Shown here one piece after another: positions 23,152 through 33,305 of a stretch of 64,000 nt of DNA. Source of the stretch: Trochalopteron elliotii (Eukaryota; Chordata; Aves; Passeriformes; Leiothrichidae); assembly GCA_024734555.1 (NCBI GenBank), contig JANPWX010000123.1, positions 266,241 to 330,240 on the forward strand. The letters are read 5' to 3'. Numbering within the stretch: position 1 is the stretch's first letter; each line of letters begins with the position of its first letter. The notes beneath the pieces are model-generated. The model worked only from the letters and a program-made list of their open reading frames with translations, had not been told where the DNA came from and searched no databases. The position numbers and the translations under genes were made by a program.

Positions 23152-25072
23152 GTAAGGAAACGTTAACTCTGCGGTGCTCTTCAGCACATGGTGCCACCCG
23201 GGTTTTTCCTCGCTGTTCTGCTCCCTGGGAGAAGGGAGTGGTAGGCAATTAGTGAGAACTTGTGACAAAGATCATAAAGCTGCTTTGTTTGTTTGTTTTT
23301 ATTTTTTTTAAATTGTGTTAATTATCAGCTGCTGTTGTCTCTGTGCATGCAGATGTGAAAGTGAAGGCGCTGTTTGCTTTTAAACCTCTGCTTTAGGTCA
23401 CATCACCTAAGACTCAGGACTTTTTCTGCCCTGCTGTTTTATCCTTAGGCACAGCAGCTCGTGCTGTAGTGTCCACACTGTCCACAACACCGGCAAATTA
23501 ATTGAAATGTCCTGGAATTTATGTAATGCAGAAAAGACCCTTTACTTCCCTGAGATATTTAACAATATAATAGCTCATCTTTCCTCTCCCTCCCAGCACA
23601 AAGTGCACATCAGAGGCATTCAGAGCAGTGGGCACTTCACTGGGGCAGGTCTGGCACCCAGCTTCAATGATTGATGGTGAATGGTGACCGTAAAGAATAG
23701 GTCTGGGTGTCAGATGCATTGAGCTTGCCTATTTAATGGAACAGCAAAATAAGCAATTCCATTTAGCATGTCCCTGAACTTACCCTGATGCTTTTTAATC
23801 TAAACTTGGTTTTCCTTGCTCTTGATTTACGCTGCTGAGCAGAGGGAGCTGGCTGGGTTTGGATTTGCTGGGGGCGAAAGTGGGGATCCCTTCAGTGTGA
23901 ACAAAACCCGTGCGATTCTCTAAAATAGGATTCCGTTCTCCTTACGTACACTTTGTGCCCTGGCTACCTATTGTCAGCCTACAGAAAGTGCTTTGTACTC
24001 AATGCTAATTGCAGTTGGATTTTCCATGCAGCGACTGAAGGCTGGAAAAGGGAACTGTTCCAATCTTTTTCAAGGTTTCAGGGGTGCCCCGCACTTCCTG
24101 CCTGGAGCAACACGGGACCCTCGTCTGAGACCATGGGCTGGTGAAGTTTCAAAAGATAGCTTTATCCTCCTCTCCTTGCAGCTTTTCACACATTCCGCTG
24201 CCAAGCCAAAAAATCCCCAACCCAGTCCCAGCCCATTGTGATGTTTTCCTTGCTGAGAAGCTATATAAAATAATAGAAATGCAGCCAGACTGTTTTGACA
24301 CAAATAAATACTGAACTCGAGTCTTTCTGTCTTAGATTCTTGGCGAAATCCCAGCTTTGTGGCAAATGAATTGCTGGGGAGTTATTCTACATCTCCTAAT
24401 GGAAACCCTTGCAAATGGGGCTGCCCATTTATTTCCTTCCAGAGAATTAATTCACTTGCCATCAAAACCTGGATGTGCTCGAGTCTTCTGTCTGCATGGG
24501 CAGCACTAAAACCAGGCCTTAAGCACTTCAGTATCACACAGAGGCACTTTGTTCTCATCTTTTTGAGAAGAAAAGAAAATGGAAGGAAAAGTTGCAACTT
24601 CCTCACGTTTGAAACAAAATAATTTCTTGGTTAAAGCACAAACAAGTGTGAAAAGCAGGTGCTGCAGAATAACAAACCTTAAATGCAAGGAAGTTCATCT
24701 GAAAAAGAAAGAAAAAAACTTTCTGGAGGCTTTCAATTACTTTTTATTAGCAATTGTAAATTGTTTAAAGTGCTCTTGGAAAAGAGCCCAGGGGCAATGT
24801 GGAGGTTCTGTGTGTGCCCTGTGTATATATTTGTTATTTTTATGTATAAAATGAGGTACCAGATAACCAAAACAGGACTTGGGTAACATTTCCATGGTGT
24901 GACTGCTCTTTCCTTCTGTGTACTGCCTGACTCTGATTTTCAGTTGCAGTCAGTGCTCAGAGCTGTGGGAAATGTTCCTGGTTGCTTTAGGAGCTGTGAC
25001 TTGCTGCTCCATGGTGGGATGTCCAATTGTGTTTTCCAGTTTTAATACACAAGAAATTATTGTGGGTTTGTG
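23152..25072. other. non-coding DNA, possible first intron
   Basis: If 23075-23151 is a first exon, this is the start of its intron. Sequence is ordinary and AT-rich, with no second exon, repeat or RNA gene recognised. Frames are below 100 codons and unsupported. Confidence 0.45.
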
Positions 25073-25492
25073 TCCAGAGAAGGGAATGGAGCTGGGAAGG
25101 GTTTGGAGCACCAGGAGCAGCTGAGGGAGCTGGGAAAGGGGCTCAGCCTGGAGAAAAGGAGGTTCAGGGGGGACCTTGTGGCTCTGCACAACTCCCTGAC
25201 AGGAGGGGACAGCCAGAGGCGTCAGGCTCTGGGAACAGGGACAGGAGGAGAGGGAACAGCCTCAGGCTGGGCCAGGGGAGGCTCAGGGTGGATATTGGGA
25301 ACAATTTCTTCATGGAAGGAGTCCTCAAGCATTGGAACAGGGCAGTGATGGAATCCCCATGGCTGGAAATGTTCAGAAAACCCAGAGATGTGGCACTTGG
25401 GGACATGGGGCAGAGGTGGCCTTGGCAGTGCTGGGGGAAGGGTTGGACTTGATCTTCGAGGGCTTTTCCAGCCTTAATGATTCTGGGTCTGC
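25073..25492 (+). mobile_element. CR1 LINE 3' region, about 420 bases
   Basis: The longest CR1 copy in the window. Landmarks in order: 'gagcaccaggagcagctgag', 'gctcagcctggagaaaagga', 'ggttcaggggggaccttgtg', 'tctgggaacagggacaggag', 'ggtggatattgggaacaatt', 'cttcatggaaggagtcctca', 'aacagggcagtgatggaatc', 'atgtggcacttggggacatg', 'ggttggacttgatcttcgag' and the tail 'ccagccttaatgattctggg'. Its frames (up to about 141 codons) are remnants in the non-coding 3' part and no reverse transcriptase motif remains. Confidence 0.95.
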
Positions 25493-28462
25493 TGCCTGGC
25501 CAATTCTGATTTTTAGTATAACTTTGTCTTGTTCTGGGCTCCACTTCCATGGGAGTGAAATCCAGGGGCTTGAAGAGAATTCCCTGCAGAGTTTTGGTGC
25601 TGGGGATTGTGGTGGCCCCACTGCCCAGGGCTGTGGGGCTGGGAGAGGTGGAGGACAAGGAAAACGAGCCATTGCCCCTCCCTGGCTGTGGCTGCAGTGC
25701 CAGCTGGGGCTCTGCAAGGAAACACCGAGCCTGGGTGATGGCAGAAAGGAAAACTAGGACAGGTTTTCAAGTTTATTTATGTACACAGGGTAAAAAACCC
25801 AGCTCCAAAATAGCAAGCTGGGCATGTGGCACTCCTAAAGAAATGCCAGGTAAGGGCAGCTGCCACCATGTGTACAGAGAGAGCTTCTCTGGGGTTTGTT
25901 CTCTCAGCACAGCCAGGGGAAGGGGAGACTGACAGAAATCCACCAGCCACACTTGCAGTCCATTCCTTGAATTTGACAGCATCTGCAGTGACCAGGACTG
26001 TCCCCATCCTGTGTTTATTCACAAAACAAAGTTACTGCAAGGTAAAGGTGCTGATACCTTCACCAGTGTGTTTATAAACCAGCAGCCTGATTCATTCAAT
26101 TTATGCAAATTTCATAAAGCAAACTGAGGGCTGGGGTGGCAACCTGCTCCAAGGAATGTTTGGTAATTCAGTGATGGATGAAAAATGACATTTCAGTGCT
26201 CTTCAGTTGCCAATAACACCGAGTGCATTTTGGTCAGAACCCCTCACTTGAGGGCTGGTTTTGGTACCCTCTAAATACAAACCCTGAGGGTGCTGGGCTG
26301 TGTTTCTGTAGCAGATTAAAGTGTAAGATGAGCAAATCACCTCCAGGTTTCTGTGGGCTTTGCAGGATGAACATCTCATGCCTTGCTTCCAGGATTATTA
26401 TAAACCCATGTGACTCCAGGTTTAGCATGTGAAAGTGAAGATTTTCCTCAGCCAGTGGGGAAAGCTCCATGCTGTGCTGCTGCCAGCTGGTGGGTAATAG
26501 CCCAGGCAAGAAATTGTTACCATTAGCATTGCATTAAAGATCAAGCAGAAGGTGAGGAAATGTGTGACTGGCACCGAGGGCAGCTGTAATCTGCAGATTT
26601 TCCCCTCCCAGAATGTCTCTTCTCTTCTGGCTGAAACAGGAGAATTTCAAAAAAACATAAAGCAAGTGCCAAGTTTGTGAAGGCTGTTTTATTGGAATGC
26701 CTTGGTTGGCAAACAAAACCGTTTTTCAGTCTTTCCTTGTCATTTTCAATTTTTCTCTCATCACTTTGGGCTCTCTGAAGGAGGCACGAGTCCCTTCCAG
26801 AGCAATTAGGGCCATTTGTAATGAGCCACCCCAGTGGGATAAGCAAAGTGAGAGGTGGCTGGGGCTCTTTGAAGTCAAGGATTAGCTGGGATTGTTTCTG
26901 CCACCCTTCAGCTGGAGCTCACAGTGCCAGCACCGTGCTTCAGGATAGGTTCAATCGTGTGCTTGAGCCCATCTCTGGCCAAAATAGGTCTGTGTTTTGG
27001 TATATGATTCATTCCCATGAGGATGTTTGAGTGTTGATTAAAAATGAGAATCCTTTCATCAATTGGCTTGTTGGGAGCAGCTTATTGCTGTCACCCTGGA
27101 ATATCAGAGTTATCTGAGTGTCAGAAGCTCCTTAAGGCCACTCTGGTATTGCACCTGCAGCTCTGTGCTCATCCTCTCTCCCACTCTCTTATCCCAGAAA
27201 AATGTGTAGCATTTGAAGCCATGAAAGGAATTGCCAGCCTTAATTTAGATGCTGTTTCAAAGACAGCACAGGGGCTGGAAAAGATCTATGTCAGGGCTGT
27301 CCTTGAGGTTAACTCTTTGTTAAGGAGAATGTGCTTTGAGAGGCTTTGTCCCTCATTTCTGGTGTCACCAGCATGGGCTCTGCTCTGGGGTTGTGTGAGG
27401 TGGCTTCAGATGTGTTGGTAACTGGCACACAGCACTGCTGCTGCTTCCTTGAAGGGAAAAGCAGCATTAAAAAAAGGTGTAAAGAACTCCCTGGTCCTGT
27501 GTCATCACATAATTGAATTCATTCTTTAAAAACAGATGTAATAAAGGGGGATCAACTTACATTCAGTTCTGTAATCCCATATTCCTCGAAGTGATGGCTG
27601 TATACTAATTACAACCCTCAGGAACAGGGAGTAAGGGGAAAAATTCTTGAAGTCCTGGTTCTTGAGGGCAGGGAGCTGCTTTTGGACAGCGATGGCAGTG
27701 GGTTTGTGTATCTCCTTGTTGTCACTTAAATTGAGCTTCTTTGCAGCATCTTAAACAAAACAAAACAAAGTGGGTGGGGAGAATCACTGGAGCTTTGCCT
27801 TGAACTTGCCTTTGGAGTTCACCATATATGTTGGTAGGAACAAACAGAGTTTGCTTTCACTTGACAGTGACTTCATCCAGAGCAGGGCTGAGTCATGTGC
27901 CTGTGGAGCTGCTCCCTCTCCTGAGGATCCTTTGGCGAGGCTGCTGCAGCTGCAGAGCAGCTGAGAGCTTCCCCCACCTCTCAAATCCACCCCCTGAGCA
28001 GGCACAGCCTGCAAACAGCACACACTGCAGTATTCCCACCGTCAGCAGAAAAATTATTAGGAGCAAACCCTCAAATAAACGCACAGAGTAGCAAAAAATG
28101 CCTTTAAAGCCGTCCGGGGATTTCTCTGTGCTCAGGGAAGTGATTCCGAGCTGAGAAATTTAAATGAAAAAACACCAAATACCTGCTAATCTGGTGGAAG
28201 CTTGTAATGTCATGAATGGTTCTGTGTGTCTGAAGGAGTCTTTGTGCAGGTGTTCATTGCTCACACGCCCCAAATTCACACTTCTGGTTTGCCTGGCTCA
28301 CCGCTGGTTTCCCCGGGGTGTGCGGTGGGATTTGGACACGGATTTGGGATTTGAGCAAAATCCTGCAACAATCTGTGGGGCTGTGATGCCTCTCCCTGGA
28401 CCAGAGCTGGAACTGGATTAAACTGGGTTTCAGACCTGACAGTTCTTGGTCTGTGTGCCTGC
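25493..28462. other. single-copy non-coding DNA
   Basis: No exon, RNA gene or known repeat is recognised. Frames are short and overlap on both strands. Confidence 0.5.
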
Positions 28463-28565
28463 CTTTTCCCTTTCCCCTTCCCTTTCCCCTTCCCTTTCCC
28501 CTTCCCTTTCCCCTTCCCTTTCCCCTTCCCTTTCCCACCTTTCCCCACCTTTCCCCTACCTTTCT
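28463..28565. repeat. (CCTTTCCCCTTC)n homopyrimidine array
   Basis: About five to six 12-base units of cctttccccttc (roughly 28468-28534) are followed by degenerate ccacctttcc units. The plus strand is almost pure pyrimidine and the minus strand pure purine with regular runs of three and four G. The sequence has mirror symmetry. Long Gly/Lys-rich minus-strand frames arise because 12 is a multiple of three and are not genes. Confidence 0.95.
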
Positions 28566-29639
28566 GCAGTCCTCATGACATCAATTCTCCAGGCTTCCTA
28601 AAACTTTCCATTTCTCCACCCCCTCCCCTCTCACCCAGGAACCATCTGCGAGCCCTCAGGTTCTCTCTTCCTCACTCGTGCACAGATTTTTAACCTTCCA
28701 CAGGCGGCTTTGAAGGCTGATGTCGGGATTTTTTTGGAGCTGGGGGTGCCTGTGCTGGGGGTTCCTGCCCTTTAGCTGGATCCCCAGAGCACACGGAGTT
28801 TGCCAGGCTTTTCTTTCCCTGCTCAGCCTCTCCTGTATTTGGCTGCCGCTGGCGGGCAGCCCCTGGAGCAGTCACATTTGAATTGTGCCGCTGGCTCCGT
28901 GCCCTGCAGAGGGGAGTTGGAAGGTTCTGAGCTGCCTTTGATCGCTGTCCAACACTGAGTCACAGCACAGGGAGCCGCGGTGGCCTGGAGACATCCCAGG
29001 AGTGTCTCAGGAGCTGCAGCCTGGAGGGTGCTGGAGGGGCTCTGCCAAGCATCCCAAACTCTCCAAAGCCTTTTTGGGGCTGAGGGGAGATGCCCTTTAG
29101 CAAAATGCCAAGTCCAGGCTGGCTTTGTTCCCCAGCAGGACTGGCATGTGCGTGTCACTGCTGGCAGCTCCCAGGAAACGCTGGGGTTTGCATTTCCTTG
29201 GGAATGTTTGTGAAAAATCAGCAAAGGACCGTTCAAAGGGAATGGAAGAGAATGCAGGGAGGGCTGGGAAGAAAACATGTGGTGAAGATATTTTATTAAA
29301 ACCTCCTAAGTCCAAATGTTGGCTTGTTGCAGGTTGAAGATTTAAAGATGCCCCAAGTTGTCCAAAAAAGCCAGAATTCTTTTTCAGATAAAAATTTAAA
29401 CTCCATCTATCTGTTCAACTCCTTGCAATCCTTAATTGGCAATAGCTGTTGTGTAAGGGGAATGCTACCTAAGTTAAAAATAGGTCTGGGACTTCACTGA
29501 CAACCCAAACCAGGCTAGCTCCAGCAGTCACATTTTCCTTTTGTCAAATGACCTATAAATGTGACGTACATCAGGACAGAAATGCTGTCAGATCCTGCTT
29601 TGGGTCCATTTCATTGTGGTAGAAACTTCAGAAAAACAG
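28566..29639. other. single-copy non-coding DNA
   Basis: GC-moderate sequence turning AT-rich after 29300. The 151-codon minus frame at 28823-29278 is overlapped by plus-strand frames and has no domain. Confidence 0.45.
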
Positions 29640-30110
29640 GCAAATTGTGTTCCTCATCTGTAGGAAATAGAAAAAGCAGAAAGCTTGCATAGCAGTGCAG
29701 ATGTAGGCCTAAAGTTAAAAGGATACAAGAATAAGGACACAGAACAATAAAACTGTGTTTTTGTGCTGTGTGGAGTTAGGCCTTAGCAAGTAGAAAAGTA
29801 TGTTAAGCAAGATAATAGAAAAAGTTTAATAATGAGGCTCTGTACTTTGTTTACAGAAGAGCATAAAAAGTTCCTGAGTGGTAAGAAATATGAAACAAGT
29901 ACCTATTGTTAGATATAAGGTATAGGTGTAGTTTTAATGATTGCTTTATGCAGATGTCTGTAAGCTCTTAACAATTTGCTATTAGAAAACTTTGAAAGCT
30001 TTAGTTAGAAAACTTTGAAAAGACCTTGTGACACAGGGAATTCTCTCTTGTAACACAGGGAATTCTGGCTGCTGTTGAAGACGTGAGCTGTTGCCATCTT
30101 TCCTGAGGGC
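29640..30110 (+). mobile_element. AT-rich LTR-like element remnant
   Basis: Base composition changes sharply to AT-rich against GC-moderate flanks. The block holds an aataaaa signal near 29747, and two internal tandem duplications near its 3' part: ttagaaaactttgaaa at 29982-29997 and 30005-30020, and acacagggaattct at 30031-30044 and 30053-30066. Such short repeats are common in LTR U3 parts. No retroviral frame or terminal duplication was found and the edges are approximate. It could instead be a diverged single-copy segment; orientation is a guess. Confidence 0.35.
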
Positions 30111-30600
30111 TGCACCAGGGCAGATCCCTGTGGCAGGGATGTTGTGCTCAGCTCACTTAGCCTGGGTCTGGCTGCAAGAGCAGCCCTCAGATCACCTCAC
30201 ACACTCTGGGTGAGGGGATGCAGCCACCCAGGGCTCCCAGCTTTATCCAAAACCAAACCAGATCCATCATCCTGGCTGCTGCTTTTCTCTGGGCTCCTCT
30301 CCGTTCTTGTGCTGACCAAAAAGCTCTCTGCTTATCATTCTGCAGGCTCTGCTGCCAAACAGGAATGGATTTCCAGACAGGGGAGAGTGATGGAGTGTGA
30401 GACTCCCAATTAAGCCCTGCCTTTCTATTAATAGCATTTAAAAGTAACACACCACCTACAACTTGTGAAGAAACCTCAGCTCCAGCATTTTTAAATACTT
30501 AGAGTGATTTATGTCCCTTGTGGTGTCTTTGCCTGCAGCAGCTTTGTTTCCAGTGTGAAAATTAGAAAATAAATTAAAAGCCTCCCGTTCCTCAGAAATG
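30111..30600. other. single-copy non-coding DNA
   Basis: No recognisable feature. Frames at 30144-30413 (plus) and 30187-30450 (minus) overlap each other and are unsupported. Confidence 0.5.
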
Positions 30601-30845
30601 GCCTCAAGTTGTGCCAGGGGAAGTTTTAGGTTGGATTTTAGGAAAAAAATCCTTCACTGTAGGGATGGTCAGGCATTAGGAACAGGCTGCCAGGGCAGTA
30701 GGGGGGTCCCCATCCCTCGAGGGAGTTAGATGTGTGGATGTGGCACTTGGGGACATGGATGAGTAGTGGCCTTGGCAGTGCTGAGAAATGGTTGGACTTG
30801 ATGATCTTCCAGGGCTTTTCCAACCTAAATGATTCTGGGATTCTC
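30601..30845 (+). mobile_element. CR1 LINE 3' region, complete tail
   Basis: CR1 landmarks: 'gcctcaagttgtgccagggg', 'aagttttaggttggatttta', 'ggaaaaaaatccttcactgt', 'ggtcaggcattaggaacagg', 'ctgccagggcagtagggggg', 'tgtggcacttggggacatgg', 'cttggcagtgctgagaaatg', 'gttggacttgatgatcttcc' and 'tccaacctaaatgattctgg'. The 3' terminus with the ATTCTgggATTCT-type repeat is intact, and the 5' part is truncated. Confidence 0.97.
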
Positions 30846-32540
30846 TCCTGCCTCTTCTTCCCTTCCCCCCAGCACTGGGGTTTTCAGGGATTTCTGACTG
30901 CTCTGCATTGCTCTGGGTTCCCTTAGGAACCAAAACCATTGGGACAATCCCATTATTGTCCCTACAATAAGGGGTGCCATGTGCTTGGCAGTGGCCAAGT
31001 TGAGGGCTTTGATGAACTTGGGGTTGTTTTTTTTTTTTCCAGCGTTTCTGTGATCTTGATTCTTCCAATTGTTCTCCCTGCCCTGCAGCAGCTCCCTGCT
31101 CCTGTGTCCAGTCAGCAGAACCAAAGCTGTGTGTCTGTCTTGGTGTTCCAGGCTGCCTTGGTGCAAACCCTCCTGCATCAGCATCTGCAGCTCCCCTGCA
31201 GCCCTAGCAGCTGAGCAAAGCCTTTCTGCTGACCCTGCAGCTCAGGGGGACCCACCTTCAGCTGCCTCAGCTCCCAAAAGCCACAGCATCATCTCTGAAG
31301 TAGTACTTGTGGCTGTTTCAATTGAAGATCTCCTCCTAGAAGAGATGCAAAATGTTCTGCAAAGCTCAGAGAGAGTGGCTTCCCCTGTTTCACAGGCAGC
31401 AACGTGCAGGTCCAAGGCTTCTGGTGTGGCCACTGGTGATGGTGGGTTTGAAAAAAACTCTCCTGAAGTGGGAAGAAGGGTTGGAAGGAGGCAGAACTTC
31501 TCCTTGCACCTTCCAGTTGCAAGTTGAGAGGACTCCAGGGCTTACATGGGTGCACACACACAGGGCTGCTGCGAGGGAGAGCTGCTGTGGGTTCTTGCAA
31601 GCAGAGCAAAGCTAGTGAAGGTTTCCAGGGAGAAGAAAAAAATCGGCAAATAAGTAAATCAGTGCGGGGAGTTGAGCTCGGGGTGGGTGCGGTGATGTGC
31701 TGCGAATGGAATCTGTTTGATTGCGAGGGGAAGAGATAAGTGATGAGGTTCTCATCCACACCCAGAGGGGAGGAACAGCCCAGACAGCCCGGGGCTCCCA
31801 ACCTGTGTGAGTGGGGGACCGCAGTGTCACTGCAGTGCTGACAGGAGGCTCTGATGGATGCACAAAATGGAAAATCCATGCCCAGGGCACCGAGTGGCCC
31901 CGGCAGTGCTGGGGCTCATCCCGGTTGTCCTGAAGGGAAAGCAAACAAGGCTTCAAAACAGTGAAATCACTTGATATGCAAATGTGTGCCTTGTTTGGGG
32001 CATGGCACTGGGAACAAAGGGGAGGGATGTAAACAGCCCGGACAAAGGGGCCTCACTGTCTCACCGCTCCTGGAAAAGCTCCTCTGTTCCTCAGTAGGAT
32101 TTTTCTGGCTGCTAACAAACAGCTGATGTGTCCAGTTTCTCTTGGCCATCCCTTCTGTTATATCCTCGGTGATGCTGCTCCCAAGGAGCTGTTTTTAGAG
32201 AAGGCAGCCTAGCATGAGAGACAGAATCAGGTTGGATTCATCACATGATTAATTAGTTCTTCACAGAAATCAGCAGCTATTCCCTGGTGCTGCTGGCACA
32301 TCCAGCCGGGCCCTGCCCTGCCCTCCAGGATGCTGCGGGGCTGAATATTCCCCTCAAATATCATCCCAAGGAGCATCTCACAGCAACCCCTTCTTTGGAT
32401 TAGCAGCCGAATAAACAGCACTTTCTTCCAGCAGAGGTGTAATCACAGAAATGAACTATGGCTTTTATTAGCTCGTGATGTGATTTGCACTGTTTGCAGT
32501 ATTTTCTGGATGTGTATTAAGTCATATGTATTTCCTGCAG
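30846..32540. other. single-copy non-coding DNA
   Basis: No supported gene. Overlapping frames of 152 codons (plus, 31069-31527) and 196 codons (minus, 31289-31879) share the same bases and lack domains or splice context. A T-run lies at about 31027-31038. Confidence 0.45.
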
Positions 32541-32615
32541 AATAATAATAGTAATACTGATAATAGTGATAATAGTAATATTATTATTATTAATAATAAC
32601 AATAATAATAATAAT
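32541..32615. repeat. (AAT)n/(ATT)n imperfect microsatellite
   Basis: AAT/AAG-like units with TGA and AGT variants (32541-32578) switch to ATT units (about 32579-32592) and back to AAT (to 32615). The strand switch makes the middle able to fold on itself. Low-complexity, probably variable. Confidence 0.9.
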
Positions 32616-33250
32616 CGTATTCTCTGTTTGCTTAGAGGAGAAGCTACCTGGATCTGTTGATTTAAGGAATCAGCAGACAAACTCAAGTCAGGAGCTGAAA
32701 TACTATCCACACTATTTAATGGTCTGGTTTTCATAGGAAATGCTGCAGCAATGATTTAAAAACTAAACCAAATCAAAAAACAGTCCCCCTGAAGCATCTC
32801 ACCTCTGCCCCATTATGCTCTCACCTTATTTTAATTCCTTGGGTCACTGGCTGTGCACAGAGTTTAAAAACTGAAGGAGGTGATGAAAACTCTGCTCTCT
32901 TGTAGATCTCATCCACTGAATCTATCTTTAGAGACAGATAAAAACACTATTCCTGCAGATGTTGGTGCTGTCAAAATATTGGGACTGCAGGGGAATCAAG
33001 GAGGGTTTAATCTAAATCCATCAATTACACTGAGGGCTCAGGATTGAGCTCAAAGAGAGGGAGCTGACACAACTGAGGGTGCTGTTTGATACCTCTGTGC
33101 TGCACAGGGAAGAAACTCCTGCTTTCATACTCTTGATATAATGGGTTTATTTATGCCAGATGAAATATTGCGAGTGTACAGGGTACAAAACCCAGAAAAC
33201 CTCTCCTTCATCTCTGAAATCAGGGAGTGAAGGGAAGGGACAGGCTTCAG
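32616..33250. other. single-copy non-coding DNA
   Basis: Nothing recognisable. Confidence 0.5.
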
Positions 33251-33254
33251 CTGG

Positions 33255-33305
33255 GCTGCCTGATCTTAGGTAGCTTTTTCCAGCTTTGAAATGTTATTTC
33301 TGTGA
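33255..33305 (+). mobile_element. possible very old CR1 tail
   Basis: The stretch 'gcctgatcttaggtagcttt' then 'ttccagctttgaaatg' and 'tctgtgattatg' resembles a heavily diverged CR1 3' terminus. The match is short and could be chance. Confidence 0.25.

Noticed and set aside
28254..28548. Minus frames encoding Gly-Lys/Arg repeats
   Set aside because: Direct translation of the 12-base homopurine repeat.
31069..31879. Overlapping 152-codon plus and 196-codon minus frames
   Set aside because: Both strands open over the same bases, no domains; stop-poor GC-moderate DNA.
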